Below are positions 51,262 through 58,833 of a stretch of DNA of 64,000 nt, in pieces. The position numbers were made by a program, and so were the translations under genes. The notes beneath the pieces are model-generated. The model did no database searches. It saw only the letters and a list, made by a program, of their open reading frames with translations, and was not told where the DNA came from. Position 1 is the stretch's first letter; every line of letters starts with the position of its first letter. This stretch comes from Paenibacillus sp. EZ-K15 (GTDB taxonomy: Bacteria; Bacillota; Bacilli; Paenibacillales; Paenibacillaceae): contig NZ_PDHM01000018.1 in assembly GCF_002573715.1 (NCBI RefSeq), positions 19,732 through 83,731 of the forward strand, in the 5' to 3' direction.

Positions 51262-52167
51262 TTGTCTTCAACGAATACCGAATCGGCAACGGCTCCGCTT
51301 AGGCAGCTTCCCATGCTGCTCTTCAGGCAGCTGAGGCCGAAGCAATGGACCAAAAATCTGCTCATATTTGCAGCCCCCCTCTTCTCGTTTGAAGTGGTAA
51401 ATCCCGGCGTGCTCTTCGACACCCTGATCGGTTTTTTCCTGTTGTCCTTCGTTTCCGGCTGCGTCTATATTGTGAACGATTATGCCGATCGCGAAGCAGA
51501 TCGCAACCATCCAGTGAAGAAATACCGTCCCATGGCCTCGGGTGCGCTGCCGCCTAAGCTGGCTATTGTATTCGGCGCGCTGCTGCTGTTCGCTTCACTG
51601 GCCGTATCTTATTTTCTAAATCCGCTGTTTACCGTGTTATTGGTGCTCTATTTTGCCATGAACGTAGCCTACTCCTTCCGGTTGAAGCATGTTGTCATCA
51701 TTGACATTATGATTATCGCGGCCGGGTTTGTGCTGCGCGCCATCGCAGGCGGATTGGTCATCCACGTCCCGTTCACGCCATGGTTCCTTCTCTGTACGAT
51801 GCTGCTGTCGCTCTTCCTGGCGATCGGCAAGAGACGGCATGAGCTCCATCTGCTGCAGCATGATAAGGGCTCTCACCGCAAGGTGCTCGATCAATATTCG
51901 TTTGATCTACTGGACCAGATGAGCAGCATTGTCACCACAGCAACCATCATCAGTTATTCGCTGTTTACCTTTACGTCAGGCCGAACCGTTCACCTCATGT
52001 GGACCATACCGCTTGTCATATATGGGATGTTCCGCTATCTTTATCTGATCCATATCGAGAAAAAAGGCGGGGCTCCGGACCGGGTGCTCCTGGAGGACAC
52101 TCACATCCTGGTCACCGTGATCCTCTATGTCATCAGCGTTATCGGGATTTTAGTATACTTTGAATAA
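51262..52167 (+). CDS. UbiA family prenyltransferase, decaprenyl-phosphate phosphoribosyltransferase-like
   Basis: A 301-residue membrane enzyme with about nine helices. The first UbiA motif is N-D-Y-A-D-R-E-A-D-R-N-H-P and the second is Y-S-F-R-L-K-H-V-V-I-I-D; R-P-K-Q-W-T-K-N-L is the N-terminal hallmark of DPPR synthases, which join phosphoribose to polyprenyl phosphate. The TTG at 51262 is 7 nt after AGGAGG; the ATG at 51238 lacks a site. It opens a five-gene run. The pathway is known from mycobacterial arabinan synthesis. Confidence 0.88.
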   Translation: MSSTNTESATAPLRQLPMLLFRQLRPKQWTKNLLIFAAPLFSFEVVNPGVLFDTLIGFFLLSFVSGCVYIVNDYADREADRNHPVKKYRPMASGALPPKLAIVFGALLLFASLAVSYFLNPLFTVLLVLYFAMNVAYSFRLKHVVIIDIMIIAAGFVLRAIAGGLVIHVPFTPWFLLCTMLLSLFLAIGKRRHELHLLQHDKGSHRKVLDQYSFDLLDQMSSIVTTATIISYSLFTFTSGRTVHLMWTIPLVIYGMFRYLYLIHIEKKGGAPDRVLLEDTHILVTVILYVISVIGILVYFE

Positions 52168-52195
52168 TACAGAATCAGTAATTGAGGGAAATGAT

Positions 52196-52828
52196 ATGAA
52201 TCAGAAATTCGCAATCTTTGACATCGACAAAACGGTAATCCATACAGACTCCATGTTTCAGTTTTTAAAATATGGCATACGAAAAAAACCGTCCACGGCA
52301 CCCATCATTCTGAAAGTCGTGCTGCATTCCGTGCTGTACAAGCTCCGTCTTCTGGAAGCTGAGAAGGCAAAGAGCGCTTATTTTCATGCGATGCGCCATA
52401 TGGATGATGCCGACCTGAAGCATTTTTACGAAACGGAATTAAAACCTGCCATCTTCCCGGCTGCGCTGAAGGAAATGCAGCGAAAAAAAAGCGAGGGTTA
52501 TCATGTGCTGCTTGTAACGGCGTCCCCAGACGCTTACATGAGATACTTTGCAGAGCTTCCTTGCGTCCATACCGTAATCGCTACGAAACTTTCCGTACGG
52601 GAAGGACGCTTTACCTCGATGATCGAAGGGAACAATTGTAAGGGGGAGGAAAAAGTGAACCGGATTCAGCAGTACTTGAACGAGCGGCAACTGACCATTG
52701 ATTATGCAGCTTCCTGCGCTTACTCCGATTCCTTGTCTGACCTCCCGATGTTCGGGCTCGTCAAACATAAATATTTGATCAATCACAAATCCGCTCAAGG
52801 ATGCGAGGGATTAACATGGAACAGATAA
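52196..52828 (+). CDS. HAD-IB family phosphatase
   Basis: A 210-residue HAD-like hydrolase. Motif I F-D-I-D-K-T-V, motif II V-T-A-S, and the C-terminal Y-S-D-S-L-S-D motif are intact. The subfamily dephosphorylates small metabolites, for example phosphoserine or phosphosugars. ATG at 52196 after GAGGGAAATG. In this operon it could remove the 5-phosphate from polyprenyl-phosphoribose. The end overlaps the next gene by 13 nt. Confidence 0.85.
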   Translation: MNQKFAIFDIDKTVIHTDSMFQFLKYGIRKKPSTAPIILKVVLHSVLYKLRLLEAEKAKSAYFHAMRHMDDADLKHFYETELKPAIFPAALKEMQRKKSEGYHVLLVTASPDAYMRYFAELPCVHTVIATKLSVREGRFTSMIEGNNCKGEEKVNRIQQYLNERQLTIDYAASCAYSDSLSDLPMFGLVKHKYLINHKSAQGCEGLTWNR

Positions 52829-53157
52829 GAGCGCAGAGCGCCCCGCGCCACCTGGGCAAGCTGTTCATGGTTCTATCGGCTTTTTTGACGGCTACCGGCC
52901 AGCTGTTCTGGAAATGGGGCCACACCAACTTGATATACATGGGAATCGGTTTTATCTGCTACGGCCTTGGGGCCATTCTCATGATCAAATCGTTTTCATT
53001 GGAGAAGCTGTCCGTTGCCTATCCTCTGATGTGCATCAGCTATATTGTGGCTCTGTTTTATGGTGATTTTTTTCTGGATGAACCATTAACCCTGCAAAAA
53101 CTGGCAGCCGTAGCCCTGCTTGGAATCGGGGTGACATTAACTTCCTATGAAAAATGA
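52816..53157 (+). CDS. Small EamA/SMR-like membrane protein (subunit 1 of a probable flippase pair)
   Basis: A 113-residue four-helix membrane protein: G-Q-L-F-W-K-W-G in helix 1, Y-G-L-G-A-I-L-M-I, S-V-A-Y-P-L-M. ArnE/ArnF-type pairs have this size and layout. ATG at 52816 after GAGGGATT. Its stop overlaps the next gene (ATG at 53147). Confidence 0.78.
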   Translation: MEQIRAQSAPRHLGKLFMVLSAFLTATGQLFWKWGHTNLIYMGIGFICYGLGAILMIKSFSLEKLSVAYPLMCISYIVALFYGDFFLDEPLTLQKLAAVALLGIGVTLTSYEK

Positions 53158-53467
53158 CGGGTTCCTATACTTGCTTCTGCTCCTGATGACCTTACTCGGC
53201 TCACTGGGCAGCGTATTCTTCAAAGGGTATACCGCAAACAAACAAATCAAGCTGCTGCTGATCGGTTTTCTTAGTTACGGATTGGGAGCCTTGTTAAACA
53301 TATACCTTCTAGGAGAGCTTCCTTATACGCTGGTTATGCCGGCGAATGCACTTACGTTCCTGTGGGCGTTGCTGTTTGCCAAACTGGTATTCAAGGAAAC
53401 CATCGGGATCCGAAAAATCGCTGGCGTCGCTTTTATTATTTCCGGATTGCTCCTGCTGATCTGGTAA
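53147..53467 (+). CDS. Small EamA/SMR-like membrane protein (subunit 2)
   Basis: A 106-residue four-helix protein paralogous to its upstream neighbour: G-S-V-F-F-K-G-Y, Y-G-L-G-A-L-L-N-I, T-L-V-M-P-A-N-A-L. Overlapping start. The two likely form a heterodimer that flips a polyprenyl-linked sugar, as ArnE/ArnF do with aminoarabinose. Confidence 0.78.
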   Translation: MKNDGFLYLLLLLMTLLGSLGSVFFKGYTANKQIKLLLIGFLSYGLGALLNIYLLGELPYTLVMPANALTFLWALLFAKLVFKETIGIRKIAGVAFIISGLLLLIW

Positions 53468-53527
53468 GCGAATGCCGTTTGGCCTATTTTCAGTACATAT
53501 AATAGAAAGATGGGGGGAACGAAAAAC

Positions 53528-54820
53528 TTGACTTTTTTCAGTTATTTATTTCGACATAAAAAAGATAATTACACGGCGATCGGCCTAAGCGTCTGTCTGG
53601 CTCTATGGTATGTGTTCATGAACCTTCCGTTCGTAGCCTACATCAAGGATCATGCAACCGAGTTGATGCCTCATAGCCCATTCTATGGTGCGCCCTTTAC
53701 GCTGAATCTGTTTAACTTTGATCCTTCAATGGAATATGGACCGGAAAATATCTCAATCATCCATCCGTTCATTAATTTCCTGACCAGTCCGTTAACAACG
53801 ATGATCGGGAGCTCCAACCTCCCTTATCTTCTGATTCAATCGCTCCTGAACGCCTTCAGCGCAGCGCTGGTCTATTACATCGTCCGAAGAAGCGGAGCCA
53901 GCTGGTTGTTGTCTCTCGTCACGGCGGCTTTCTTCGGTATCAGCTCTTATTCGCTGTTCACGGCATTCATACCGGATTCCTACGCTTATGCGCAGTTCAT
54001 GATCATCCTATCAGCCGCTTATTTGCACTATGGCCGGCTTACGAATCGATTTGCCGTCATGCCGAATGCCTCCCTGGCCCTGATTAATTTCGGCATCACG
54101 TCTACGAATGTGGCGACGTTCGCAGGAGCGCTGCTGATCAGCCAGTTCGATAGAAAACAGAAGGGAACGTTTAAACGGTTTATCATGATCATGTTGGTTT
54201 TCCTGGGGATGGCGGTGATCGTAACTCTGCTTCAACACTTGCTGTTCTCAGGTAAGTCGTGGATCGCGAACGTGTTTTCAAGCGTGCAGAACGGTGCGCT
54301 CAGCTATGTTTCTCCTTTTTCATTCGAGCACCATTCCCCAGTCTTCTACATGCTGTTTGTAAGTCCTATCCTGTCGCCTGAGCTTGCCATGATCGATCCA
54401 GGGATTGCTGCATTCGTGACGAATTTGGCCAAGCCATATCCGATTCATGTCCATATCGTCGGTATCGGGGTACTGCTGCTTGCTGTTCTGTCTTTCATTA
54501 AAGGTATCCGCTCCCGCGATACCTGGGCATTTGGCATCTATATTCTGTTCGCGATTCTGCTGCACATCATCGTTGGGTTTGGTTTAGCTACGTACGCATA
54601 CGATCTGTACTTGTACGCAGGACATTATCTGTTTGCCCTGTTTGTGCTTGCAGCACTGTTTATTGCCAAAATGAAGAACCTCCGGATTCAACAAGCCCTG
54701 ACCGGCATCATGGTACTGTTCCTGCTGATCACCTTGGTGAACAATATCGTATTGCACGGGCAGACGCTGGACTATATTCAGATGACCTATGACACGGTGT
54801 TCAAGAATATCGAGAAATAA
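53528..54820 (+). CDS. Polytopic membrane protein, GT-C glycosyltransferase-like
   Basis: A 430-residue protein with about ten to twelve hydrophobic helices. N-terminal region carries M-P-H-S-P-F-Y-G and D-P-S-M-E-Y-G-P-E before helix 2, and F-I-P-D-S-Y-A-Y-A-Q; extracellular acidic residues after helix 1 fit GT-C enzymes. No specific family assigned. The TTG at 53528 is about 10 nt after GGGGGG; the ATG at 53510 is an alternative. It ends the operon and would use the flipped lipid-linked sugar. Confidence 0.65.
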   Translation: MTFFSYLFRHKKDNYTAIGLSVCLALWYVFMNLPFVAYIKDHATELMPHSPFYGAPFTLNLFNFDPSMEYGPENISIIHPFINFLTSPLTTMIGSSNLPYLLIQSLLNAFSAALVYYIVRRSGASWLLSLVTAAFFGISSYSLFTAFIPDSYAYAQFMIILSAAYLHYGRLTNRFAVMPNASLALINFGITSTNVATFAGALLISQFDRKQKGTFKRFIMIMLVFLGMAVIVTLLQHLLFSGKSWIANVFSSVQNGALSYVSPFSFEHHSPVFYMLFVSPILSPELAMIDPGIAAFVTNLAKPYPIHVHIVGIGVLLLAVLSFIKGIRSRDTWAFGIYILFAILLHIIVGFGLATYAYDLYLYAGHYLFALFVLAALFIAKMKNLRIQQALTGIMVLFLLITLVNNIVLHGQTLDYIQMTYDTVFKNIEK

Positions 54821-54835
54821 GCCTTTAAATACATC

Positions 54836-54893
54836 AAAAGACCCATCCTCCGAAGCATGGCCGAACACCATGCATTAGAAGGACGGGTCTTTC
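54836..54893. terminator. Bidirectional terminator at the end of the UbiA operon
   Basis: AAAAGACCC (54836-54844) pairs with GGGTCTTT (54885-54892), with inner CATG/CATG and CCT/AGG arms. Confidence 0.75.
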
Positions 54894-54917
54894 GTTAATC
54901 AATGAAATAAGAGAATA

Positions 54918-56663
54918 TTAATTCTCCAAATGCTGCACGTTGTATAGTCTGGCATAACTTCCATCCAGATTCATCAGCTCGCCGTGCGTGCCTTGCTCCG
55001 TAATTCTACCATTCTCCAGCACAACGATTTGATCGGCATGCGTAATGGTAGAAAGGCGATGGGCCACGATTAACGTGGTGCGGTTGTTGGACAAGGACTG
55101 CAGCGCCTGCTGTATCAGATGCTCGGACTCCAGGTCCAGCGCTGAAGTCGCCTCATCCAGCACCAGAATGTCCGGATCCTTGAGGAAGACACGGGCGATC
55201 GCAAGTCTCTGCTTCTGTCCACCCGAGAGCTTGACGCCACGTTCCCCCACTTCGGTCTCATAGCCTTGCGGCAGCTGGGTGATGAAATCATGCGCATTGG
55301 CGGCTTTGGCAGCGGCGACGATTCTCTGTTCATCCGCTTCCGGATTGCCAAACAATATATTTTCACGAACGGATCCGCTAAACAGGAAGTTGTCCTGCAG
55401 TACCATGCCAATTGATCCGCGCAAGCTGTCCAGCGTCAAATCCCTGACATCATGACCGTTAATCTTCACCGCGCCCTGCTGTACATCGTAAAATCTCGGG
55501 ATCAATCCGATCAGGGACGATTTGCCGCCGCCGCTCATGCCGACAAACGCAACCGTCTGCCCCTGCCGAATGGTTAAGTTAATATCTTGAAGCACCCAAC
55601 CGGCAGCGTCATTGTACTTGAATGAGACACGGTCGAATTCGATCTGTCCCGCTGTTTTGAGCGTTTTGGCATCCGGACGGTCCACGATGTCATATGGCTC
55701 GTCCATGAGCTCCTTGACCCGCTCCAGCGACGCTGACGCCTGCGTCAGCACCGTTGACGAGTTGATCAAGCGGCGAAGGGGCGCATACAGCCTGTCAAGA
55801 TAACCAAAGAAGGCAACGAATGTACCTAATGTCAGATCTCCCTGAATCACCCGGTATCCCCCATAACCGATAACCAGAATAGGCGCAATATCGGTGAGTG
55901 TGTTGATAATGGAGAAGGTGAGCGCATTCCAGCGGGTCTGCGCCATCGCTTTTTTCAGAAAATTGCCGTTGATGCCTTCGAATTTCTTCTGGTCGTACCG
56001 CTCCAGAGTAAAGCTTCGGATAACCGAGATCCCTTGAATCCGCTCATGTAGGTACGCTTGGATGCCGGCGAGAGCCTGCGACCGGTCCTTAGTCAAGCGC
56101 TTAAGCCGCTTATACAGCAAATTCACCGCTAACCCGTAGAGAGGAAGAATCGAGATGGCAACTAGCGTCAGAACGGGATTCATGAAGAACATGACGATTA
56201 ATACAAACACCAATGTAAACAAATCCAGCCAGATGTTCATCATACCGACTTCTACCAGGTTCTTGGATTGTTCCACATCATTGATAAAGCGCGATATCGC
56301 CTCGCCCACCTTGGTATTCTGATAGTAACGAAGGGATAACCGCTGCAGATGGGCATACAGTCGATTACGCATATCGAATAAAATACGACTGGTAATGAAT
56401 TGGGCAAAATACTGCCGCAAGTATTCCACCGGACCACGCACAACGACAAACAGCACCAGGGTCCCGGCGAGAATCCACATCAGATCCTGGATTTTCTGTT
56501 CGATGGTCATCTGCTGGTTGATCAGCAGATCGTCCACGACATATTTCATGATCATGGGCAGTAACAACGGGATTGCAAATTTGATCATGCCGATAATAAG
56601 GGTCAGGATGATCCACTTCATATATGGCTTAACGAACGGATAATAGATTTTCCATGATTTCAA
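54918..56663 (-). CDS. ABC exporter, fused permease/ATPase (YgaD-like)
   Basis: A 581-residue half-transporter. Six membrane helices (1-320) are followed by an ATPase domain: Walker A G-M-S-G-G-G-K-S-S, signature L-S-G-G-Q-K-Q-R, Walker B V-L-D-E-A, and the H-loop A-H-R-L-S-T. Homodimeric export of lipids or drugs is likely. TTG start at 56663 with a distant AAAGGGG, so start is moderately sure. No partner half is adjacent on this strand. Confidence 0.9.
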   Translation of the reverse strand: MKSWKIYYPFVKPYMKWIILTLIIGMIKFAIPLLLPMIMKYVVDDLLINQQMTIEQKIQDLMWILAGTLVLFVVVRGPVEYLRQYFAQFITSRILFDMRNRLYAHLQRLSLRYYQNTKVGEAISRFINDVEQSKNLVEVGMMNIWLDLFTLVFVLIVMFFMNPVLTLVAISILPLYGLAVNLLYKRLKRLTKDRSQALAGIQAYLHERIQGISVIRSFTLERYDQKKFEGINGNFLKKAMAQTRWNALTFSIINTLTDIAPILVIGYGGYRVIQGDLTLGTFVAFFGYLDRLYAPLRRLINSSTVLTQASASLERVKELMDEPYDIVDRPDAKTLKTAGQIEFDRVSFKYNDAAGWVLQDINLTIRQGQTVAFVGMSGGGKSSLIGLIPRFYDVQQGAVKINGHDVRDLTLDSLRGSIGMVLQDNFLFSGSVRENILFGNPEADEQRIVAAAKAANAHDFITQLPQGYETEVGERGVKLSGGQKQRLAIARVFLKDPDILVLDEATSALDLESEHLIQQALQSLSNNRTTLIVAHRLSTITHADQIVVLENGRITEQGTHGELMNLDGSYARLYNVQHLEN

Positions 56664-56796
56664 AGGTGATAACAGCCCCTTTCTGAAGTAACATCCACGT
56701 GGTTGGCAGGCGAAGAGCAGTTGACATTTATGCGCTTCAATGCTTTATTAGTTCTAAACTTATGAATTGTATCATGTCTTGCAGGAGGATTTAGTC

Positions 56797-57309
56797 ATGA
56801 CCAGAATTTTCGTGACGGAGGCCGTCATGCTGGCCATTTACGGTCAGCTGTTAGTACCACCTAAACCCGTCGAGTACATCATTCCGTACACTACCATTTT
56901 GGAATTATATGAGCTTCATACCACCGAGGAACATCTCATGAATAGCAGTGCTGATGACCAGCACGTCAAGATAAAGATCGGCGAATTGATTTCCTATTTT
57001 GAAGAACCGCTGAACAAAAAGAAAATCGAGCGCGCCCTGCAGGTGCCTTGGTCCAAGAGCCCCACCATTCCCGTTAGTGAAACTACCCGGGTCTCGGTCA
57101 TGAATACCATGGACACCGCACCCTATGGGGAATCTTTCGATCCTGTGGAAACCGAACTGCTGCTGGCATCCCAAAGAGCCGCGGCTCCCATACTGACCGA
57201 TCAATACGAATTGATTCAGCGTATCGTCGAAAGCGCTCTTCCGGTTCAGGTCTATGATATCGACGATTTTGATTTTGCATTAGAGGTCCCGCTGTCCGGG
57301 CAGCCATAA
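56797..57309 (+). CDS. Conserved hypothetical protein, 170 aa
   Basis: A 170-residue cytosolic protein, start M-T-R-I-F-V-T-E-A-V-M-L-A-I-Y-G-Q-L-L-V-P. No signal peptide or membrane helix. Later segments include S-Y-F-E-E-P-L-N-K-K-K-I and an acidic end, Y-D-I-D-D-F-D-F-A-L-E-V-P. The ATG at 56797 has GGAGGAT about 8 nt upstream. I recall similar uncharacterised proteins in Paenibacillus but know no function. Confidence 0.7.
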   Translation: MTRIFVTEAVMLAIYGQLLVPPKPVEYIIPYTTILELYELHTTEEHLMNSSADDQHVKIKIGELISYFEEPLNKKKIERALQVPWSKSPTIPVSETTRVSVMNTMDTAPYGESFDPVETELLLASQRAAAPILTDQYELIQRIVESALPVQVYDIDDFDFALEVPLSGQP

Positions 57310-57337
57310 TGATCCTATGTACACACCTTCGCATGGC

Positions 57338-57380
57338 AAAAGGAGTCCCTTCCCCGGTTTGAATGGGGCAGGGACTCCTC
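57338..57380. terminator. Hairpin after the 170-aa gene
   Basis: AGGAGTCCC (57341-57349) pairs with GGGACTCCT (57371-57379), with inner CCCC/GGGG. It ends 28 nt after the stop. Confidence 0.7.
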
Positions 57381-57390
57381 ATGTTGACCG

Positions 57391-57416
57391 AAAAAAATTC
57401 CCCGTGCGGGGAATTT
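57391..57416 (-). terminator. Terminator of the Nudix gene
   Basis: AAATTCCCC pairs with GGGGAATTT around a GTGC loop. On the minus strand a run of T residues follows, so it serves the Nudix gene. Confidence 0.8.
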
Positions 57417-57448
57417 AAGGCGTACAAACTGCCACCACGAAACGAGCC

Positions 57449-57898
57449 TCAGCTGTTCTTTTTTATCTTGTCCAGCAAGCGGACCGTGATCGCATCCATA
57501 ACGGGCAATGCTTGAAAATCAAAATATTTAAGAGATACTTCCGTATTAGGGGACAAATGAATGGCACTGTGCAGGCCGGTTGCCGCATACACACCTATCA
57601 CATAATACACTTCATCTCCACCTATTTGCTTCTTCATATACTCCGGACCCGACACAAGGTCCAAGAGTCGCATATCATCCGCTGTCAGGCCGCTCTCCTC
57701 CCACAGCTCTCTGGACGCTGTGTCTTCAAGAGCTTCGCCGGGCTTCAGGTTTCCGAGTGGAAGTCCCCACTCGTCCTTGTTCTGCCGCTTCAGGAGCAGA
57801 ATCTCTCCGTTATCGTTCAGCACAAGCACCGCCGCTTTCACACGGACCACCGAGCGTTTGCCGATGTATTGGCGAATATCACGGTGATATACGCTCAT
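57449..57898 (-). CDS. Nudix hydrolase
   Basis: A 149-residue Nudix protein. The Nudix box is complete: G-N-L-K-P-G-E-A-L-E-D-T-A-S-R-E-L-W-E-E-S-G-L (G-x5-E-x7-R-E-x2-E-E-x-G). N-terminal R-V-K-A-A-V-L-V-L. It hydrolyses a nucleoside-diphosphate derivative; which is unknown. ATG follows AAAGGAGG. Confidence 0.92.
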   Translation of the reverse strand: MSVYHRDIRQYIGKRSVVRVKAAVLVLNDNGEILLLKRQNKDEWGLPLGNLKPGEALEDTASRELWEESGLTADDMRLLDLVSGPEYMKKQIGGDEVYYVIGVYAATGLHSAIHLSPNTEVSLKYFDFQALPVMDAITVRLLDKIKKNS

Positions 57899-57944
57899 CT
57901 TGGGAACCTCCTTTCCCTAGATGGCGCTGCAGTCTCACATCAGG

Positions 57945-58250
57945 TTAATTCACTGCGCCCTCTTCTTCATAAATATACGAAATGTCATCCAAGGATTCCT
58001 CATACTTCACGCGTAGCGTATATCCCTCCAAATACCACAAATCCTGTTCTTCCATAAAAAATGTTACCTCTTCGGAATGCTCCGTCAGTCCCGCTTCTCT
58101 TGGTTCTTCTACCGAAATACCGAGCGAAAATCCGGGATGGAGACCTCCGCCTGAGCTATATCGCGGAAAGAAGCGAACGAACGTGCCTGACTGAAGATCA
58201 AGTTCCTTCTTGTACCAACGTGCCGCCTGGTCGCTGACTTGAATTTGCAT
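57945..58250 (-). CDS. HesB/YneR family protein
   Basis: A 101-residue protein of the HesB/IscA fold: V-S-D-Q-A-A-R-W-Y-K-K-E-L, V-R-F-F-P-R-Y-S-S-G-G-G, P-G-F-S-L-G. It has no cysteines, so it does not bind iron-sulfur clusters as A-type carriers do; this matches the YneR subfamily. ATG at 58250 after AAGGAGGG. Cotranscription with the Nudix gene is possible (46 nt). Confidence 0.8.
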   Translation of the reverse strand: MQIQVSDQAARWYKKELDLQSGTFVRFFPRYSSGGGLHPGFSLGISVEEPREAGLTEHSEEVTFFMEEQDLWYLEGYTLRVKYEESLDDISYIYEEEGAVN

Positions 58251-58549
58251 GCGTCGTACACCCTCCTTAGACGTCATATTATGTTGACCCCTATCTTTTT
58301 GCAGACCGGAGATCTTAGGGACGGTATCTTATAAATAGTTGCAATATTATCATAACGCATACGCATGTTAGGATACAAATCATTTTGATAATAAAATAGT
58401 GACATAAGGTTCTATCCTACCTTCACTATCGAAGATCTTGCTATGATCCTGAAAAATAAGTTTGACACATTCCAGTTCATGGTGATAAAATTCAGTCCAT
58501 ACGAGATCGATTTGAATAAATTGTAAATTACGAAGAAAGGGTGAGTGAC

Positions 58550-58675
58550 ATGTTTAAACTGTTTGCGATGGATCAAGAACATCTGGATCATCATTTCCTA
58601 CAATTAAATATGGATCGACTCCCCAATGGTGCTGTCTCATCATCATCAAGCCTCGTTCATTCGTTGCCAGAATGA
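58550..58675 (+). CDS. 41-codon leader ORF upstream of bmrCD (bmrB-like)
   Basis: AAAGGGTGAG precedes an ATG at 58550. The product (41 aa) begins M-F-K-L-F-A-M-D-Q-E-H-L-D-H-H-F and ends with a run of five serines and S-L-P-E. It lies 71 nt before a terminator that guards the two ABC genes. In B. subtilis the ORF bmrB occupies this position and its translation controls that terminator. Sequence homology to BmrB cannot be checked here. Confidence 0.6.
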   Translation: MFKLFAMDQEHLDHHFLQLNMDRLPNGAVSSSSSLVHSLPE

Positions 58676-58698
58676 TCAGAACGAAGCAGCTAACCGTT

Positions 58699-58722
58699 GC
58701 ACGGAAGTCATGATCGCCGTGC
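58699..58722 (+). promoter_or_regulatory. Upstream hairpin in the bmrCD leader
   Basis: GCACGG (58699-58704) pairs with CCGTGC (58717-58722). It lies between the leader ORF and the terminator and may be part of an alternative leader fold. Confidence 0.4.
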
Positions 58723-58745
58723 GAATGATAAGTTCAAAATTAATG

Positions 58746-58782
58746 AAGCATATCGTCCGTCGTCGGATGATGTGCTTTTTTT
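58746..58782 (+). terminator. Attenuator terminator before bmrC
   Basis: A fully paired 13-bp stem, AAGCATATCGTCC with GGATGATGTGCTT (two G-U pairs), 6-nt loop, then eight T residues (58775-58782). It ends 52 nt before the bmrC start, inside the leader. Confidence 0.85.
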
Positions 58783-58833
58783 GGTTTTTAGGATGATATG
58801 ATGCCGGAACGACCTACGAAAGGAAGGGATAAT

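Noticed and set aside
57945..58250. HesB-like gene as a selenoprotein, prompted by the selA-like start
   Set aside because: No in-frame TGA at the expected catalytic position and no cysteine in the protein.
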